DNA from: an uncultured Clostridium sp.
GTDB taxonomy: Bacteria > Bacillota > Clostridia > Oscillospirales > Acutalibacteraceae
DNA length: 52,984 nucleotides
Direction of reading: 5' to 3'
NCBI GenBank assembly: GCA_902471875.1
Contig: CABRLN010000013.1
Location: forward strand, 1 to 52,984
In this document: positions 8,711 through 17,391 of the stretch, piece after piece
Numbering within the stretch: position 1 is the stretch's first letter
Layout of the letters: each line of letters begins with the position of its first letter
Position numbers and translations under genes: made by a program
The notes under the pieces: model-generated
Database searches by the model: none
What the model was told of the DNA's origin: nothing
Seen by the model: only the letters and a program-made list of their open reading frames with translations

Positions 8711-9427
8711 GTGAAGAAGTATAGAAATATTGCAAAATGTATTGCAGGTATTTTGATGACATTTGCAATATGTGTAAGCATTGTGTTTTTAACTGGATGT
8801 AATATTGACGGAGTAGAAGATATGGAGGTTGCCACTGTAAGTGCCAAGACAGCAACCGAGAATGAAAATTTGTGCAACAAAGCAGATAATAAAATTGATG
8901 CAGGTACGATAGATAAAATTTGTACTTTAAATGATTTTAATAAATATAATATTCATAATGATGTCTTTAGCCGTATAACAGCTTCAGTATATATTAACGA
9001 GGTGAATAAAAATATAGGTTTGCCTGTTTTAAGAAAAATAGGTGACAGTTATTATTCTGTGCACCCAATAAAAACCGATAGTGGTAGTAAAATTTACGGT
9101 TTTATAATGTATAGCAAAGATGGTAAAGTAATTGATGGCTGGTGTACAGATGTTATTCATACTAAAAGTGATTATGATAAAGTTTCTAAAGACAGCAAGT
9201 TGAAGGATGTAAAAAGAATAGACCCTTACTGCTGTTTTATGGAGAATGTGTCTGAAAATACAGCAACCAGTTATCACAAGCTGAACGAAGGAAAAGAACT
9301 GGTAATAGATTATTCACGTAAGGCTGAAAACAGTGACTATATTGTTACCAATATAAAAGAAAAGAATGACCCTGTTGTATTTACCAATATGCTTTTAAAA
9401 ATGGATTTAGATTTAATTAAAAAGTAA
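8711..9427 (+). CDS. Predicted lipoprotein of unknown function
   Basis: I do not recognise the family. The GTG at 8711 is chosen because AAGGAGG lies 7 nt upstream and because it gives a proper lipoprotein signal: KK at the N-terminus, a hydrophobic stretch, then lipobox FLTGC with lipidated Cys30. An ATG at 8633 in the same frame would add 26 residues with no ribosome binding site. The mature part (about 209 residues) is lysine- and aspartate-rich and soluble, with no recognised catalytic motif. It stands alone between terminators and converges on the peroxiredoxin gene. Confidence 0.75.
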   Translation: MKKYRNIAKCIAGILMTFAICVSIVFLTGCNIDGVEDMEVATVSAKTATENENLCNKADNKIDAGTIDKICTLNDFNKYNIHNDVFSRITASVYINEVNKNIGLPVLRKIGDSYYSVHPIKTDSGSKIYGFIMYSKDGKVIDGWCTDVIHTKSDYDKVSKDSKLKDVKRIDPYCCFMENVSENTATSYHKLNEGKELVIDYSRKAENSDYIVTNIKEKNDPVVFTNMLLKMDLDLIKK

Positions 9428-9496
9428 TATTATTTGTTTTTAGAGTATATAAAACAGATATATCACAGAATAAACTGTGTTTTTAATTGTAAAACA

Positions 9497-9541
9497 AAAA
9501 GTAACTGCATCTTTTTACATATAGAATTTGCTGTTACTTTT
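9497..9541. terminator. Bidirectional terminator between convergent genes
   Basis: AAAAGTAAC and GTTACTTTT are exact complements, so the stem is flanked by A on one side and T on the other. It lies between the lipoprotein gene (plus) and the peroxiredoxin gene (minus). Confidence 0.7.
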
Positions 9542-9550
9542 ATTTTATGT

Positions 9551-10012
9551 TTATTTAATATTAAGATATTCTAAAATTTCATCTGCATTGGTGTCAGGTT
9601 TAACTTTTGGCATAGCTTTTTCTATAATTCCTTTTTCATCAATAATATATGTGCTTCGTACAATGCCCATAGTAGTTTTGCCTGCTGTATTTTTTTGTTT
9701 TAGTACATCATAAGCTTTAATGGCAATAAGCTCGGGGTCAGACAATAATATGAATGGGAGGTTATTTTTTTCTGCAAATTTTTGGTGTGATGCTGTACTG
9801 TCTTTACTTATACCAACTACAATAATATTGCTCAACGTAAATGTATTGTACCTGTTTGCAAATGCACACGCCTGACGGGTACAGCCCGATGTGTTATCCT
9901 TGGGGTAAAAATACAGTACAACCTTTCTACCTGTAAAGTCTGACAGAGAAATAAAATTTCCGTCCTTATCCTGTAAAGTAAAATCAGGTGCTTTTGTTCC
10001 TTCTGTAAGCAT
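9551..10012 (-). CDS. bcp: Thioredoxin-dependent peroxiredoxin, BCP/PrxQ type
   Basis: Reduces hydrogen peroxide and organic hydroperoxides in the cytoplasm using thioredoxin. At 153 residues it has the usual length. The motif SGCTRQAC gives peroxidatic Cys44 and resolving Cys49, the atypical two-cysteine spacing of PrxQ enzymes. FYPKDNTSGCT is a close variant of the family signature, with Ser where Pro is common. Its start codon lies 2 nt after the yaaA stop, and its GGAG ribosome binding site falls within the end of yaaA, so the two are co-transcribed and probably translationally coupled. Confidence 0.92.
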   Translation of the reverse strand: MLTEGTKAPDFTLQDKDGNFISLSDFTGRKVVLYFYPKDNTSGCTRQACAFANRYNTFTLSNIIVVGISKDSTASHQKFAEKNNLPFILLSDPELIAIKAYDVLKQKNTAGKTTMGIVRSTYIIDEKGIIEKAMPKVKPDTNADEILEYLNIK

Positions 10013-10014
10013 AG

Positions 10015-10764
10015 TTAATTTTCTCCTTTTATAAAAATATAGTTACATGGTGTAGAATATTCATTGCTGAATTTGTATCCTAAATCATTAAAATATTTAA
10101 TATCGTTTGGTTTTGTTACATTGTTTTCAGCCAGCCAACGTACCATTTGTCCCCGTGCCATTTTGCAAAGAGTTCCTTTTTCGGTAATTTTACCATTTTT
10201 AAGTTCTGCAAATGAACAGGTAAGTAATTCAACATCAGACTTCAAGTGTGCTGTAACAGCTTTGCTGTACTCTTTTGAGGCTAAGTTAAGAATAAAGTTG
10301 CTTTCTTCCATAATATTTTTTGCAAGCTTTTTGTTCCAAAATTGGTAAAGATTTTTATATGCTCCTATTTGTAACTTTGCCTGCATTTCTAGTCTGTAGG
10401 GTACCACTCCGTCAAATGGCTTAAGAACACCATAAAAGCCTGACAGTATCCGCAAATGCTTTTCAATAAAATCCAAATGTTGGTACTCGAAAACACTTGG
10501 AGCCATATATTGGTATTGAATTCCCTCATAAGAAAGTATAGCAGGTGTAAGATTGTGTTGCAGGTTCATTGTTCGAAGTCTTTGTATATTTAGCTTTGCA
10601 ATACTGTCATTACATTTCCAAAGCTTTTTAAGTTCAGCATCGCTTAAGCTTTGCATAGTCTGCATAATAAGACTTGTTTCATTTAAAAAATAAGGAATAT
10701 TATTATATGGAAGGCTGTCAACATCAACATTCATTTTCTTTGCAGGTGAAATTATTATACGCAT
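10015..10764 (-). CDS. yaaA: Peroxide stress protein YaaA
   Basis: YaaA-family (DUF328/UPF0246) protein, 249 residues, the normal length. In Escherichia coli, YaaA limits DNA and protein damage under peroxide stress by keeping free iron low, and it has DNA-binding activity. The N-terminus MRIIISPAKKMN is the family hallmark. It is the first gene of a two-gene minus-strand operon with the peroxiredoxin, which fits a shared peroxide-defence role. An AT-rich upstream region (10765-10840) should hold the promoter; I cannot assign a clear PerR operator. Confidence 0.92.
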   Translation of the reverse strand: MRIIISPAKKMNVDVDSLPYNNIPYFLNETSLIMQTMQSLSDAELKKLWKCNDSIAKLNIQRLRTMNLQHNLTPAILSYEGIQYQYMAPSVFEYQHLDFIEKHLRILSGFYGVLKPFDGVVPYRLEMQAKLQIGAYKNLYQFWNKKLAKNIMEESNFILNLASKEYSKAVTAHLKSDVELLTCSFAELKNGKITEKGTLCKMARGQMVRWLAENNVTKPNDIKYFNDLGYKFSNEYSTPCNYIFIKGEN

Positions 10765-10842
10765 ATGTACTCCAAAATAAAATATTTTATTTATATTATA
10801 AATTTTATTGCTTTTTATGTCCAGACTTCAATGAAAAAATTT

Positions 10843-10900
10843 AAGGCAGATGTATAGTGCTGTTTTTACATTTTACAGCTTTTAACTATATGTCTGCCTT
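10843..10900. terminator. Long hairpin between gerAA and yaaA
   Basis: AAGGCAGA…TATAGT pairs with ACTATA…TCTGCCTT with two mismatches, leaving a large A/T-rich loop. It lies 19 nt past the gerAA stop and probably ends that minus-strand transcript. Confidence 0.6.
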
Positions 10901-10918
10901 ATTTTAATTTATTATTAC

Positions 10919-12448
10919 TTATATTTCGCTTTTTTTGTCTCTTATAATATTTCGTCTTTGGCTTAATACACGCCAGTCAGCTCTTATAATAACATCACGC
11001 ATACCAAACAGCTTAAATGGTGCAATAGGCATGGTATAAGGAACGCCTAAAACAGACTTTCCGCACATGTTAACTATGGTAACACAGAACAACAGTACAA
11101 TACCCCATATACCGAAAAATCCTCCTGCAAAAATAAACAGAATTCTTAATACACAAAGCTGAGGGTACAGGTTTGGAATTACATAAGAGGCTATTGCTGT
11201 AAGGGCAACTATCATTAGGGTTGGTGCCCCTATAAGCCCTGCGCTTACAGCAGTGTCGCCAATAACCAGGGCGCCTACTATACTAACGGCATGCCCTAAG
11301 GTTTTTGGTAAACGCAAGCCCGCTTCACGCATAATTTCATACATAAACAATACTAAAAGAATTTCAGTTATTAATCCAAAGGGAGTACTGCCGATGGATA
11401 TTGCTACTTTGTTTAAAATTTGTTCAGGAAAAAGCTCAGGATTAAACAATGCAACAGCTGTATAAAGCCCCGGTGTAAGTGACGCTACAAAAAAGCAGAT
11501 GTATTTCAGCCAGCGTATCATTGTGGCATAGTATGGTTTGTAGGAGTAGTCACCCATTGTTTGAAAGTTTTCAACAAAAAGGTAAGGAACAATTAATGCT
11601 GATGGCGTACCATCAATTAATATGGCAATTCTGCCTTCGTTAATTTTACCGGCGGCTGTGTCGGGGCGTTCGGTAATACCTATTCCACTGAATAAAGAAC
11701 GGTCATTGTTATCCTCCAAAAAGGTTACAAGGTAACCACTGGCAAGCACAGTATCCATATCAATTTTTTCAAGCTTTGCACGCAGTTTTTTTAGAATACT
11801 TTCGCTTACTGCGTCTGTAAGATAACACAGGCATATGTCAGTTTTACTTACACTTCCTACAGTCATTGTTTCAAACCGCAAATCAGGATTTTTTATTCTC
11901 CTTCGCAAAAGGGTCATATTAATTCGCAAAGGTTCTACAAAGCCTTCTCGACTGCCTCGTTCTGAAACCTCGCTGTCAGGTTCTGAAACACCTCTAAAGC
12001 TAAAGCCCTGTACACCTATAGACATTGCTGTACTGCATCCGTCAATAAGAAAGATGGCAAAACCGGACATCAACAGCTGCATAAGCTGTTCGAAGTTTTC
12101 TACCTTTGCAATCTCAGAGCTTGTAACAACATATCGTTCAATGTATTGGTAAAGTTCTAAACCTTTAACAGAGGGATATTCTTTTTCAAGTAGAGGATTA
12201 AGCACACTTAGAGCTATAGCTTCTTTATTGCACATACCCTCCATTGTCAGCAAAGCGCAGCGAGTGTTATTTACCGTAAGATGGCGTACAGTAAAATCTA
12301 CCGAGCCGTTAAATTTGCCGTTTAAATAGCCTATGTTATGGTCAAGGTTATCTGTAATTGTGGTGTTTTGAGGTTTGGTAACAGACATTTTATCTTTAGG
12401 GTAAAAATAATTTTTAAAATAGTCAAATATGCTTTTCAATAATATCAT
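10919..12448 (-). CDS. gerAA: Spore germination receptor subunit A (GerA family)
   Basis: Subunit A of a spore inner-membrane germinant receptor. The 509-residue protein has a hydrophilic N-terminal half (about 1-310) and a C-terminal half with several membrane segments, as in GerAA/GerKA proteins. Family motifs include EGRIAILIDGTPSALIVPYLF and RADWRVLSQRRN near the end. Unusually it is transcribed away from subunits B and C, which lie 1.4 kb off on the opposite strand behind DUF421 and DUF4363 genes. AAAGGAAT lies just upstream of its start. Which germinant it senses cannot be inferred. Confidence 0.9.
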   Translation of the reverse strand: MILLKSIFDYFKNYFYPKDKMSVTKPQNTTITDNLDHNIGYLNGKFNGSVDFTVRHLTVNNTRCALLTMEGMCNKEAIALSVLNPLLEKEYPSVKGLELYQYIERYVVTSSEIAKVENFEQLMQLLMSGFAIFLIDGCSTAMSIGVQGFSFRGVSEPDSEVSERGSREGFVEPLRINMTLLRRRIKNPDLRFETMTVGSVSKTDICLCYLTDAVSESILKKLRAKLEKIDMDTVLASGYLVTFLEDNNDRSLFSGIGITERPDTAAGKINEGRIAILIDGTPSALIVPYLFVENFQTMGDYSYKPYYATMIRWLKYICFFVASLTPGLYTAVALFNPELFPEQILNKVAISIGSTPFGLITEILLVLFMYEIMREAGLRLPKTLGHAVSIVGALVIGDTAVSAGLIGAPTLMIVALTAIASYVIPNLYPQLCVLRILFIFAGGFFGIWGIVLLFCVTIVNMCGKSVLGVPYTMPIAPFKLFGMRDVIIRADWRVLSQRRNIIRDKKSEI

Positions 12449-12565
12449 TCCTTTTATGTTGTTTTGTGCAAATACTTACTATTTATTCTTCAAAATGATT
12501 TTTATGATATGTATATTAGCAAATTTTGTGAACAAAATACTAAGAGAAAAGACGAGGTGAAAAAA

Positions 12566-13237
12566 ATGACTATTTCTGTAATTAGAACTATTATATTGTA
12601 TTTACTTATTTTGATTATGCTAAGGCTTATGGGTAAAAGGCAAATAAGCGAGCTGCAAACAAGCGAGCTTGTAGTAACTTTGCTTATTTCAAATATTGCC
12701 GTTATTCCAATGCAGGATAATTCGCTGTCTTTGTTAAGTGGTGTTATACCTATATTGCTGTTGGTTGGTTGCGAATTGGTTATGAGCTTGCTTATGCTGA
12801 AAAACGGAAAATTTAGAAAGATTATTTGTGGCATGCCGCAAATTATTATTCAAAACGGAATAATTGACCAAAAGAAAATGAAGATGCTTAGAATTAGTAC
12901 TGAAGACCTGTGGGAAGAGCTTAGGCAAGTTGACATTTTTACACTTGAAGACGTTAAGTATGCTGTTTTAGAAACAAACGGTAAGCTAAGTGTACTAAAA
13001 AAGCCTCAAAAAGAAGCAGCTACCGCTGAACAACTTAATGTTAAAAATCCTACTAATTCATTTGAGATGGTTATTATAAGCGATGGAGAAATTGCAGAAA
13101 GCTCTATGGAGTTTTGTGGAATTACAAAGGAGTGGCTTCAAAAAACCTTACGAAAGAATAATACTAATAGTAAAGATGTATTTATAATGACAGCTACACC
13201 TGAGCATAAATACAACATTATAAAAAAGGAAGGATAG
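12566..13237 (+). CDS. DUF421 (YetF-family) membrane protein
   Basis: The start at ATG 12566 follows a GAGGTG ribosome binding site and gives 223 residues. An upstream in-frame start at 12464 would add 34 residues unlike the family. Three hydrophobic N-terminal segments (about 5-80) contain the conserved LRLMGKRQISELQTSELVV. The soluble C-terminal YetF domain follows, with GMPQIIIQNGIID and LRQVDIFTLEDVKYAVLETNGKLSVL. Function is not established for this family; in Clostridia and Bacillus, members are associated with sporulation or the spore membrane. It is followed after 1 nt by the DUF4363 gene, and these two sit between the divergent germination genes. Confidence 0.9.
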   Translation: MTISVIRTIILYLLILIMLRLMGKRQISELQTSELVVTLLISNIAVIPMQDNSLSLLSGVIPILLLVGCELVMSLLMLKNGKFRKIICGMPQIIIQNGIIDQKKMKMLRISTEDLWEELRQVDIFTLEDVKYAVLETNGKLSVLKKPQKEAATAEQLNVKNPTNSFEMVIISDGEIAESSMEFCGITKEWLQKTLRKNNTNSKDVFIMTATPEHKYNIIKKEG

Positions 13238-13238
13238 T

Positions 13239-13616
13239 ATGAGCAGAACAATTACTGCTATTGCAATATTCATAGTGATTATAGGCTTGGCTATATTTGA
13301 AAGTGCTTATACCATTAATGTGTCAGAGCAGGTTGAAAATGAATTAAGCACTGCTCTTGAAGAATTTTTAGCTGAAAACCAGGAACAGGCTGAAAAGCAT
13401 ATTGAAAATGCAGAAAAAATATGGCAAGAAAATACTACTGTACTTGACGCTTTTTTAGTTCATGATGATACTGAGACAATTGCAGACGAAATTTCTTATG
13501 CAAAAAATACTTTAAAATATAATAATGGGCATTTTCCTATAGAATGTGAAAAAGCGATTGATTCATTAAAAATAATAATTTACACTATGATTCCGTTCCT
13601 AGATAATATTTTGTAG
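13239..13616 (+). CDS. DUF4363 family protein
   Basis: A 125-residue protein with a single N-terminal membrane segment (about 5-22) and a helical, acidic domain outside it. The pattern ELSTALEEFLAENQEQAEKHIENAEKIW and the length match DUF4363, a family of unknown function usually found next to DUF421 genes in spore formers. The start codon lies 1 nt after the DUF421 stop, with AAGGAAGG as ribosome binding site, so they form one operon. Confidence 0.82.
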   Translation: MSRTITAIAIFIVIIGLAIFESAYTINVSEQVENELSTALEEFLAENQEQAEKHIENAEKIWQENTTVLDAFLVHDDTETIADEISYAKNTLKYNNGHFPIECEKAIDSLKIIIYTMIPFLDNIL

Positions 13617-13884
13617 TAAAAGTAAAATTTAGTTGTACACAGTGATGTATTTGGTTTAAAAATACTTTTTCAATAACTTCAATTATACCCCGTCTATTAA
13701 ATGCGCAAAGCGGATTAAAACCATGTGTTATGCTTCACTTGTTCACTAAACCTTGTATATTGCAGTTAACTTATAAATATCACATGAGTTTTGTGTAGTG
13801 GTTACGGTTAAGCACTATTCATTTTTAAATTAATCTATATTATATATTTATTAGTTATTAGTATAAAACGAAAGGAAAGGTTGT

Positions 13885-14973
13885 ATGAAACCATTTGTAA
13901 GGGTGTCGGTTTGTCAACTTTTTATAATGCTATTTATTAGCAGAATGGTTGTAAATGTAACCTACAGCAGCCATACATCAGACATTAACAGTTTGCACTA
14001 TGGCATATTTTCTGCGTTAGCCGCATTGGCTGCAACCTTTATAATGATTTTGCCTGTATATGCTATGTTTACCACAAGCAACGGCAGAACTGTTACGGAC
14101 AACAGCTATTTGCTGTTTAAAAAATTTGGTGCAGTGGTTGCAGTAATTTATGGTTTATACTTTTTGTGGGTTTTAATAAACACACTTTCACAATTTAATA
14201 TTATGGTTACTAAAGTTCTTAATCCTACAGCATCAGTGTTAATTTTATCACTGGCTGTTGTATCAGCAGCAATGTATGGTGCGTATAAAGGTATAGAAGC
14301 ATTAGGAAGGGCTTCGACAATTATTTTTATATTCGTTCTTACTGCACTTATAATTTTGTTCTGTACTCTTTTTTCAAAGGCAGATGCACTTAACTTTGAG
14401 CCGGTTACACCTAATGATGTACCAACCATTTGCGACACGGTGCTTAATATGCTTGCTAAAAACTCATGTGTACCGGCCATGGCTGTTTTGCTGCCTTTTG
14501 CCAGAGGAAATGTAAAAAAAGGTATTGCAGGCTGGGTGTTTGGAGTTTATATATCAACGGCAATTTTGGTAGCAGTTATTACAGCTGTGTTGGGTGATTA
14601 TTTGCAAACTCAGGTTTTTCCTGTTTATTCTGTTACTGCAATAGCTTCATTAGGTGTTACAGAAAGATTAGACGGACTATTCTTAGGTGTGTGGACGGCA
14701 GGAATGTTCGTAAAAATTTCTTTGTTTATATATCTGCTTTCAGCTTGTGTGAAACGAATATTCGGTGAGGTAATCTCACGTTGGTCGATATTAATTTGCG
14801 GTATTATTGTGCTAATATCTGCAATGACAATTTCGGCAACAGAAGGTATGTTTGATTTGCTTTTTAATAATTATATTCTTTTTTACTTTACTATGTTAAC
14901 GGCAGTGGTTATTCCGTTATTGTTGGTGATTATTAATAAAATTAAAGGTATAGACAAAAAAGCTAGCAGGTGA
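13885..14973 (+). CDS. gerAB: Spore germination receptor subunit B (GerAB/GerKB family)
   Basis: Integral membrane subunit of a germinant receptor, related to APC-superfamily transporters and thought to hold the germinant-binding site. The 362 residues form about ten hydrophobic segments. A 268-nt gap separates it from DUF4363, and the subunit C gene begins 4 nt after its stop. AAAGGAAAGG precedes the start. Its partner subunit A is encoded on the other strand at 10919-12448. Confidence 0.9.
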   Translation: MKPFVRVSVCQLFIMLFISRMVVNVTYSSHTSDINSLHYGIFSALAALAATFIMILPVYAMFTTSNGRTVTDNSYLLFKKFGAVVAVIYGLYFLWVLINTLSQFNIMVTKVLNPTASVLILSLAVVSAAMYGAYKGIEALGRASTIIFIFVLTALIILFCTLFSKADALNFEPVTPNDVPTICDTVLNMLAKNSCVPAMAVLLPFARGNVKKGIAGWVFGVYISTAILVAVITAVLGDYLQTQVFPVYSVTAIASLGVTERLDGLFLGVWTAGMFVKISLFIYLLSACVKRIFGEVISRWSILICGIIVLISAMTISATEGMFDLLFNNYILFYFTMLTAVVIPLLLVIINKIKGIDKKASR

Positions 14974-14977
14974 TAAT

Positions 14978-16003
14978 ATGAAAAAATTTATTTTAGTGGT
15001 TGTGTTGGCGCTTTGTATGTGTTTTATGAATGGCTGTGACAGTAAACAGTTGAATGAACGTATGGTAATACAGGGCATGGGCATTGACTATACAGAAGAT
15101 GAATATAAGGTAACCATAATGTATATGAACACTGACGCCAACCAGCAGGATGAATCTTATAAAACAACAGTAGGTCAGGGAAGAACTGTAACAGAGGCTG
15201 TAGCCGGAATTGTAAGCCAAAACGGTCTTGAACCCCTATATAGCCATAATTCGTTTATTTTATTGGGAAATAGTCTTTGTAAAGAGGGTGTACAGGAGGC
15301 ATTGGAATTTTTTGCAGGCTACTATCAGTGCAGACCATCTGTAAATGTACTGGCTGCCGAAAAAGAAGCAAATGAAATTATGATGCTTAAGGATATTACC
15401 CCGCATACAATTTCAAACATTGTAAATTCAAAAAATACCAGTGAACGTACCTTTTCAATGCCTATGTATATATTTTTGTCAGATATTCTTAACCACACTT
15501 CGTCAGCTTGCACTGGTGTTATTACCGTAGAAAATGATGTACCAAAATCAAATGGTGTTGCACTTTTTAATGGTGATAAGCTAAGTAAAATTCTTGATTC
15601 AACACAATCAATGGGGGTTATGCTAATAAGAGGAGAGTCTGATATTACAGCAGAGGTTATACCTCTTGGTGGCAAAAACAAAAGCTTTGCACTTTCACAG
15701 GAAAATACCACAATTGATGTTAAGGTTGACAAAGGGGTACTGTATTGTAATGTTGCCATAAATGGTGAAGCTACGGTTTATGAATACACAAATACAAATA
15801 GAGAAATTGAAGATAAAATAGAAGAAAGGCTTAATAAAATAGCTGAAAGTGCCATTAAGGCCTGTGCAGACAGCGGTGCTGATGTTTTTTACCTTGGAAA
15901 AAGGCTAAAGCAAAGTGACTATAATATGTACCGCACTATAAATGACTGGCATAGCCTTATAAAAAATGGAGTATATACCGTAAGCAGTGACGTTAATATG
16001 TAA
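14978..16003 (+). CDS. gerAC: Spore germination receptor lipoprotein (Ger(x)C family)
   Basis: Lipoprotein subunit C of the germinant receptor, 341 residues. The lipobox FMNGC places the lipidated residue at Cys20. The N-terminal signature DSKQLNERMVIQGMGIDYTE is typical of Ger(x)C proteins. It is co-transcribed with the permease-like subunit B and completes an A/B/C set with the divergent gerAA. Confidence 0.9.
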   Translation: MKKFILVVVLALCMCFMNGCDSKQLNERMVIQGMGIDYTEDEYKVTIMYMNTDANQQDESYKTTVGQGRTVTEAVAGIVSQNGLEPLYSHNSFILLGNSLCKEGVQEALEFFAGYYQCRPSVNVLAAEKEANEIMMLKDITPHTISNIVNSKNTSERTFSMPMYIFLSDILNHTSSACTGVITVENDVPKSNGVALFNGDKLSKILDSTQSMGVMLIRGESDITAEVIPLGGKNKSFALSQENTTIDVKVDKGVLYCNVAINGEATVYEYTNTNREIEDKIEERLNKIAESAIKACADSGADVFYLGKRLKQSDYNMYRTINDWHSLIKNGVYTVSSDVNM

Positions 16004-16165
16004 GTTATAAGCTGTAATTTTAAAGCTTACGGATTATTATGTTATACTTATATATTTTGGTTTTAATAAACATCTTGATATTGATATATTCGTGTAGCAT
16101 TTACATGATGTAACAAAAATTAATATATCTCCTTACGCCAAAGCTACACAGTTTTACCTTTGTGT

Positions 16166-16190
16166 TTGGGTAATTGCCCAATAATTTTTA
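16166..16190 (+). terminator. Short terminator after the germination genes
   Basis: TTGGG and CCCAA form a 5-bp stem with a 6-nt loop, followed by TAATTTTTATT. The stem is weak. Confidence 0.4.
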
Positions 16191-16262
16191 TTGTGAAAAA
16201 GAAAATTAAAGATATTTTTTATAATAATTTGCAAGAAAGTTCTTTAATTTTTATGAATGTTT

Positions 16263-16271
16263 TGTTATAAT
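16263..16271 (+). promoter_or_regulatory. Extended -10 promoter for hprK
   Basis: TGTTATAAT combines a perfect -10 (16266-16271) with the TGn extension. No good -35 box is visible. It sits 78 nt upstream of the hprK start. Confidence 0.5.
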
Positions 16272-16282
16272 TAAAACAGTAC

Positions 16283-16308
16283 CGCATAATTATGGAGTTA
16301 ATTATGCG
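16283..16308. promoter_or_regulatory. Perfect 10-bp inverted repeat at the hprK transcription start
   Basis: CGCATAATTA and TAATTATGCG flank a 6-nt spacer, 12 nt downstream of the -10 box. It could be an operator or a leader hairpin affecting mRNA stability. Confidence 0.5.
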
Positions 16309-16348
16309 ATGTTGCTTTAACTTAACTTCATATAAAGGTGGTATATAT

Positions 16349-17311
16349 ATGAAAGGAAACACCGAGTTTAAAGTATCACTTGCAAAAATTGCAAAAGAAA
16401 TACAGTTAGAGGTTGCTTATTCACCAAGTGACCCTAATGAAATATATGTGTCATCTCCAAATGTTAATCGTCCCGGTATTGAGCTTACAGGCTTTTTGGA
16501 GTTTTACACACCTGACAGACTTATTATTTTAGGCAACACCGAATATGCTTATCTTAAAAAGTTTGGCAGTGAACAGCGTACCTATGTGCTTAATAATATT
16601 TTACAAAAAAAACCGCCTGCAGTTGTTATTGCAAGAAACCTTGAAGTGCTTGACGAGCTTTTAAAGGTTGCAAAGGTTTGCGAGGTACCTGTACTGTGTT
16701 CAGAGGACTCTACCTGTAGTTTGGTTGCGTCAATAATTTCTTATCTTAATACTGAGCTTGCTCCAAGAATAACCCGTCATGGTGTATTGGTTGAGGTTTA
16801 CGGTGAAGGTATTTTGCTTACGGGTGACAGCGGTGTTGGTAAAAGTGAAACCGCTATTGAGCTTATTAAGCGAGGTCACCGTTTAATTGCGGACGATGCA
16901 GTTGAAATTCGTAAAATCTCAAGCAGGTCTCTTGTTGGTAGTTCACCTGAAAATATAAGGCACTTTGTAGAGCTGCGCGGTATTGGCATTATTAATGCAA
17001 GACGTATTTTCGGTATGGGTTCTGTAAAAATATCAGAAAAAATTGATATGGTTATTACTCTTGAAAATTGGGACAAAACAAAAGTATATGACCGTATGGG
17101 TATTGACAATGAATATACCGAAATTCTTGACGTTCATGTGCCGTGTCTTACAATACCCGTAAAGCCCGGTCGTAACCTTGCCATTATAATTGAGGTTGCC
17201 GCTATGAACAACAGACAAAAGAAAATGGGTTACAATGCCGCACAGGAGCTTCTGGCAAATTTAGGTATGGATATTGGTGTTGAAGATAATAAAAAGGTAA
17301 TTGAATGGTAA
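16349..17311 (+). CDS. hprK: HPr kinase/phosphorylase
   Basis: Phosphorylates HPr at its regulatory serine and reverses this, setting carbon catabolite control through CcpA in Firmicutes. ATG 16349 follows AAAGGTGG and gives 320 residues, near the family norm; an in-frame start 19 codons earlier lies inside a hairpin. The Walker A motif GDSGVGKS is at 159-166, followed by the DDAVEI segment and the family signature RGIGIINARRIFGMGSV. A catabolite-control gene close to starch-degrading enzymes fits a starch specialist, though the two groups are not in one operon. Confidence 0.95.
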   Translation: MKGNTEFKVSLAKIAKEIQLEVAYSPSDPNEIYVSSPNVNRPGIELTGFLEFYTPDRLIILGNTEYAYLKKFGSEQRTYVLNNILQKKPPAVVIARNLEVLDELLKVAKVCEVPVLCSEDSTCSLVASIISYLNTELAPRITRHGVLVEVYGEGILLTGDSGVGKSETAIELIKRGHRLIADDAVEIRKISSRSLVGSSPENIRHFVELRGIGIINARRIFGMGSVKISEKIDMVITLENWDKTKVYDRMGIDNEYTEILDVHVPCLTIPVKPGRNLAIIIEVAAMNNRQKKMGYNAAQELLANLGMDIGVEDNKKVIEW

Positions 17312-17320
17312 TTGTATTAA

Positions 17321-17360
17321 AAGTGGAGTATAATATTTTTATACTTCACTTCGGTTTTTA
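17321..17360 (+). terminator. Terminator between hprK and the PHP gene
   Basis: AAGTGGAGTATA and its exact 12-nt complement form the stem, followed by CGGTTTTTAT. Confidence 0.7.
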
Positions 17361-17391
17361 TATAATGTAAAAAGTATAAGGAGTGCTTATT

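Larger units (their letters stand above)
16004..16348. other. Gap between gerAC and hprK with terminator, promoter and hairpin
   Basis: No gene is visible. A 7-bp inverted repeat (GTGTAGC near 16093, GCTACAC near 16142) may be a structured RNA element. A terminator (16166-16190), an extended -10 promoter and a 10-bp inverted repeat follow. Confidence 0.5.

Noticed and set aside
10765..10842. PerR operator upstream of yaaA
   Set aside because: TTATAATATAAAT-like stretches occur, but they match the PerR consensus only in part and cannot be told from the A/T background.
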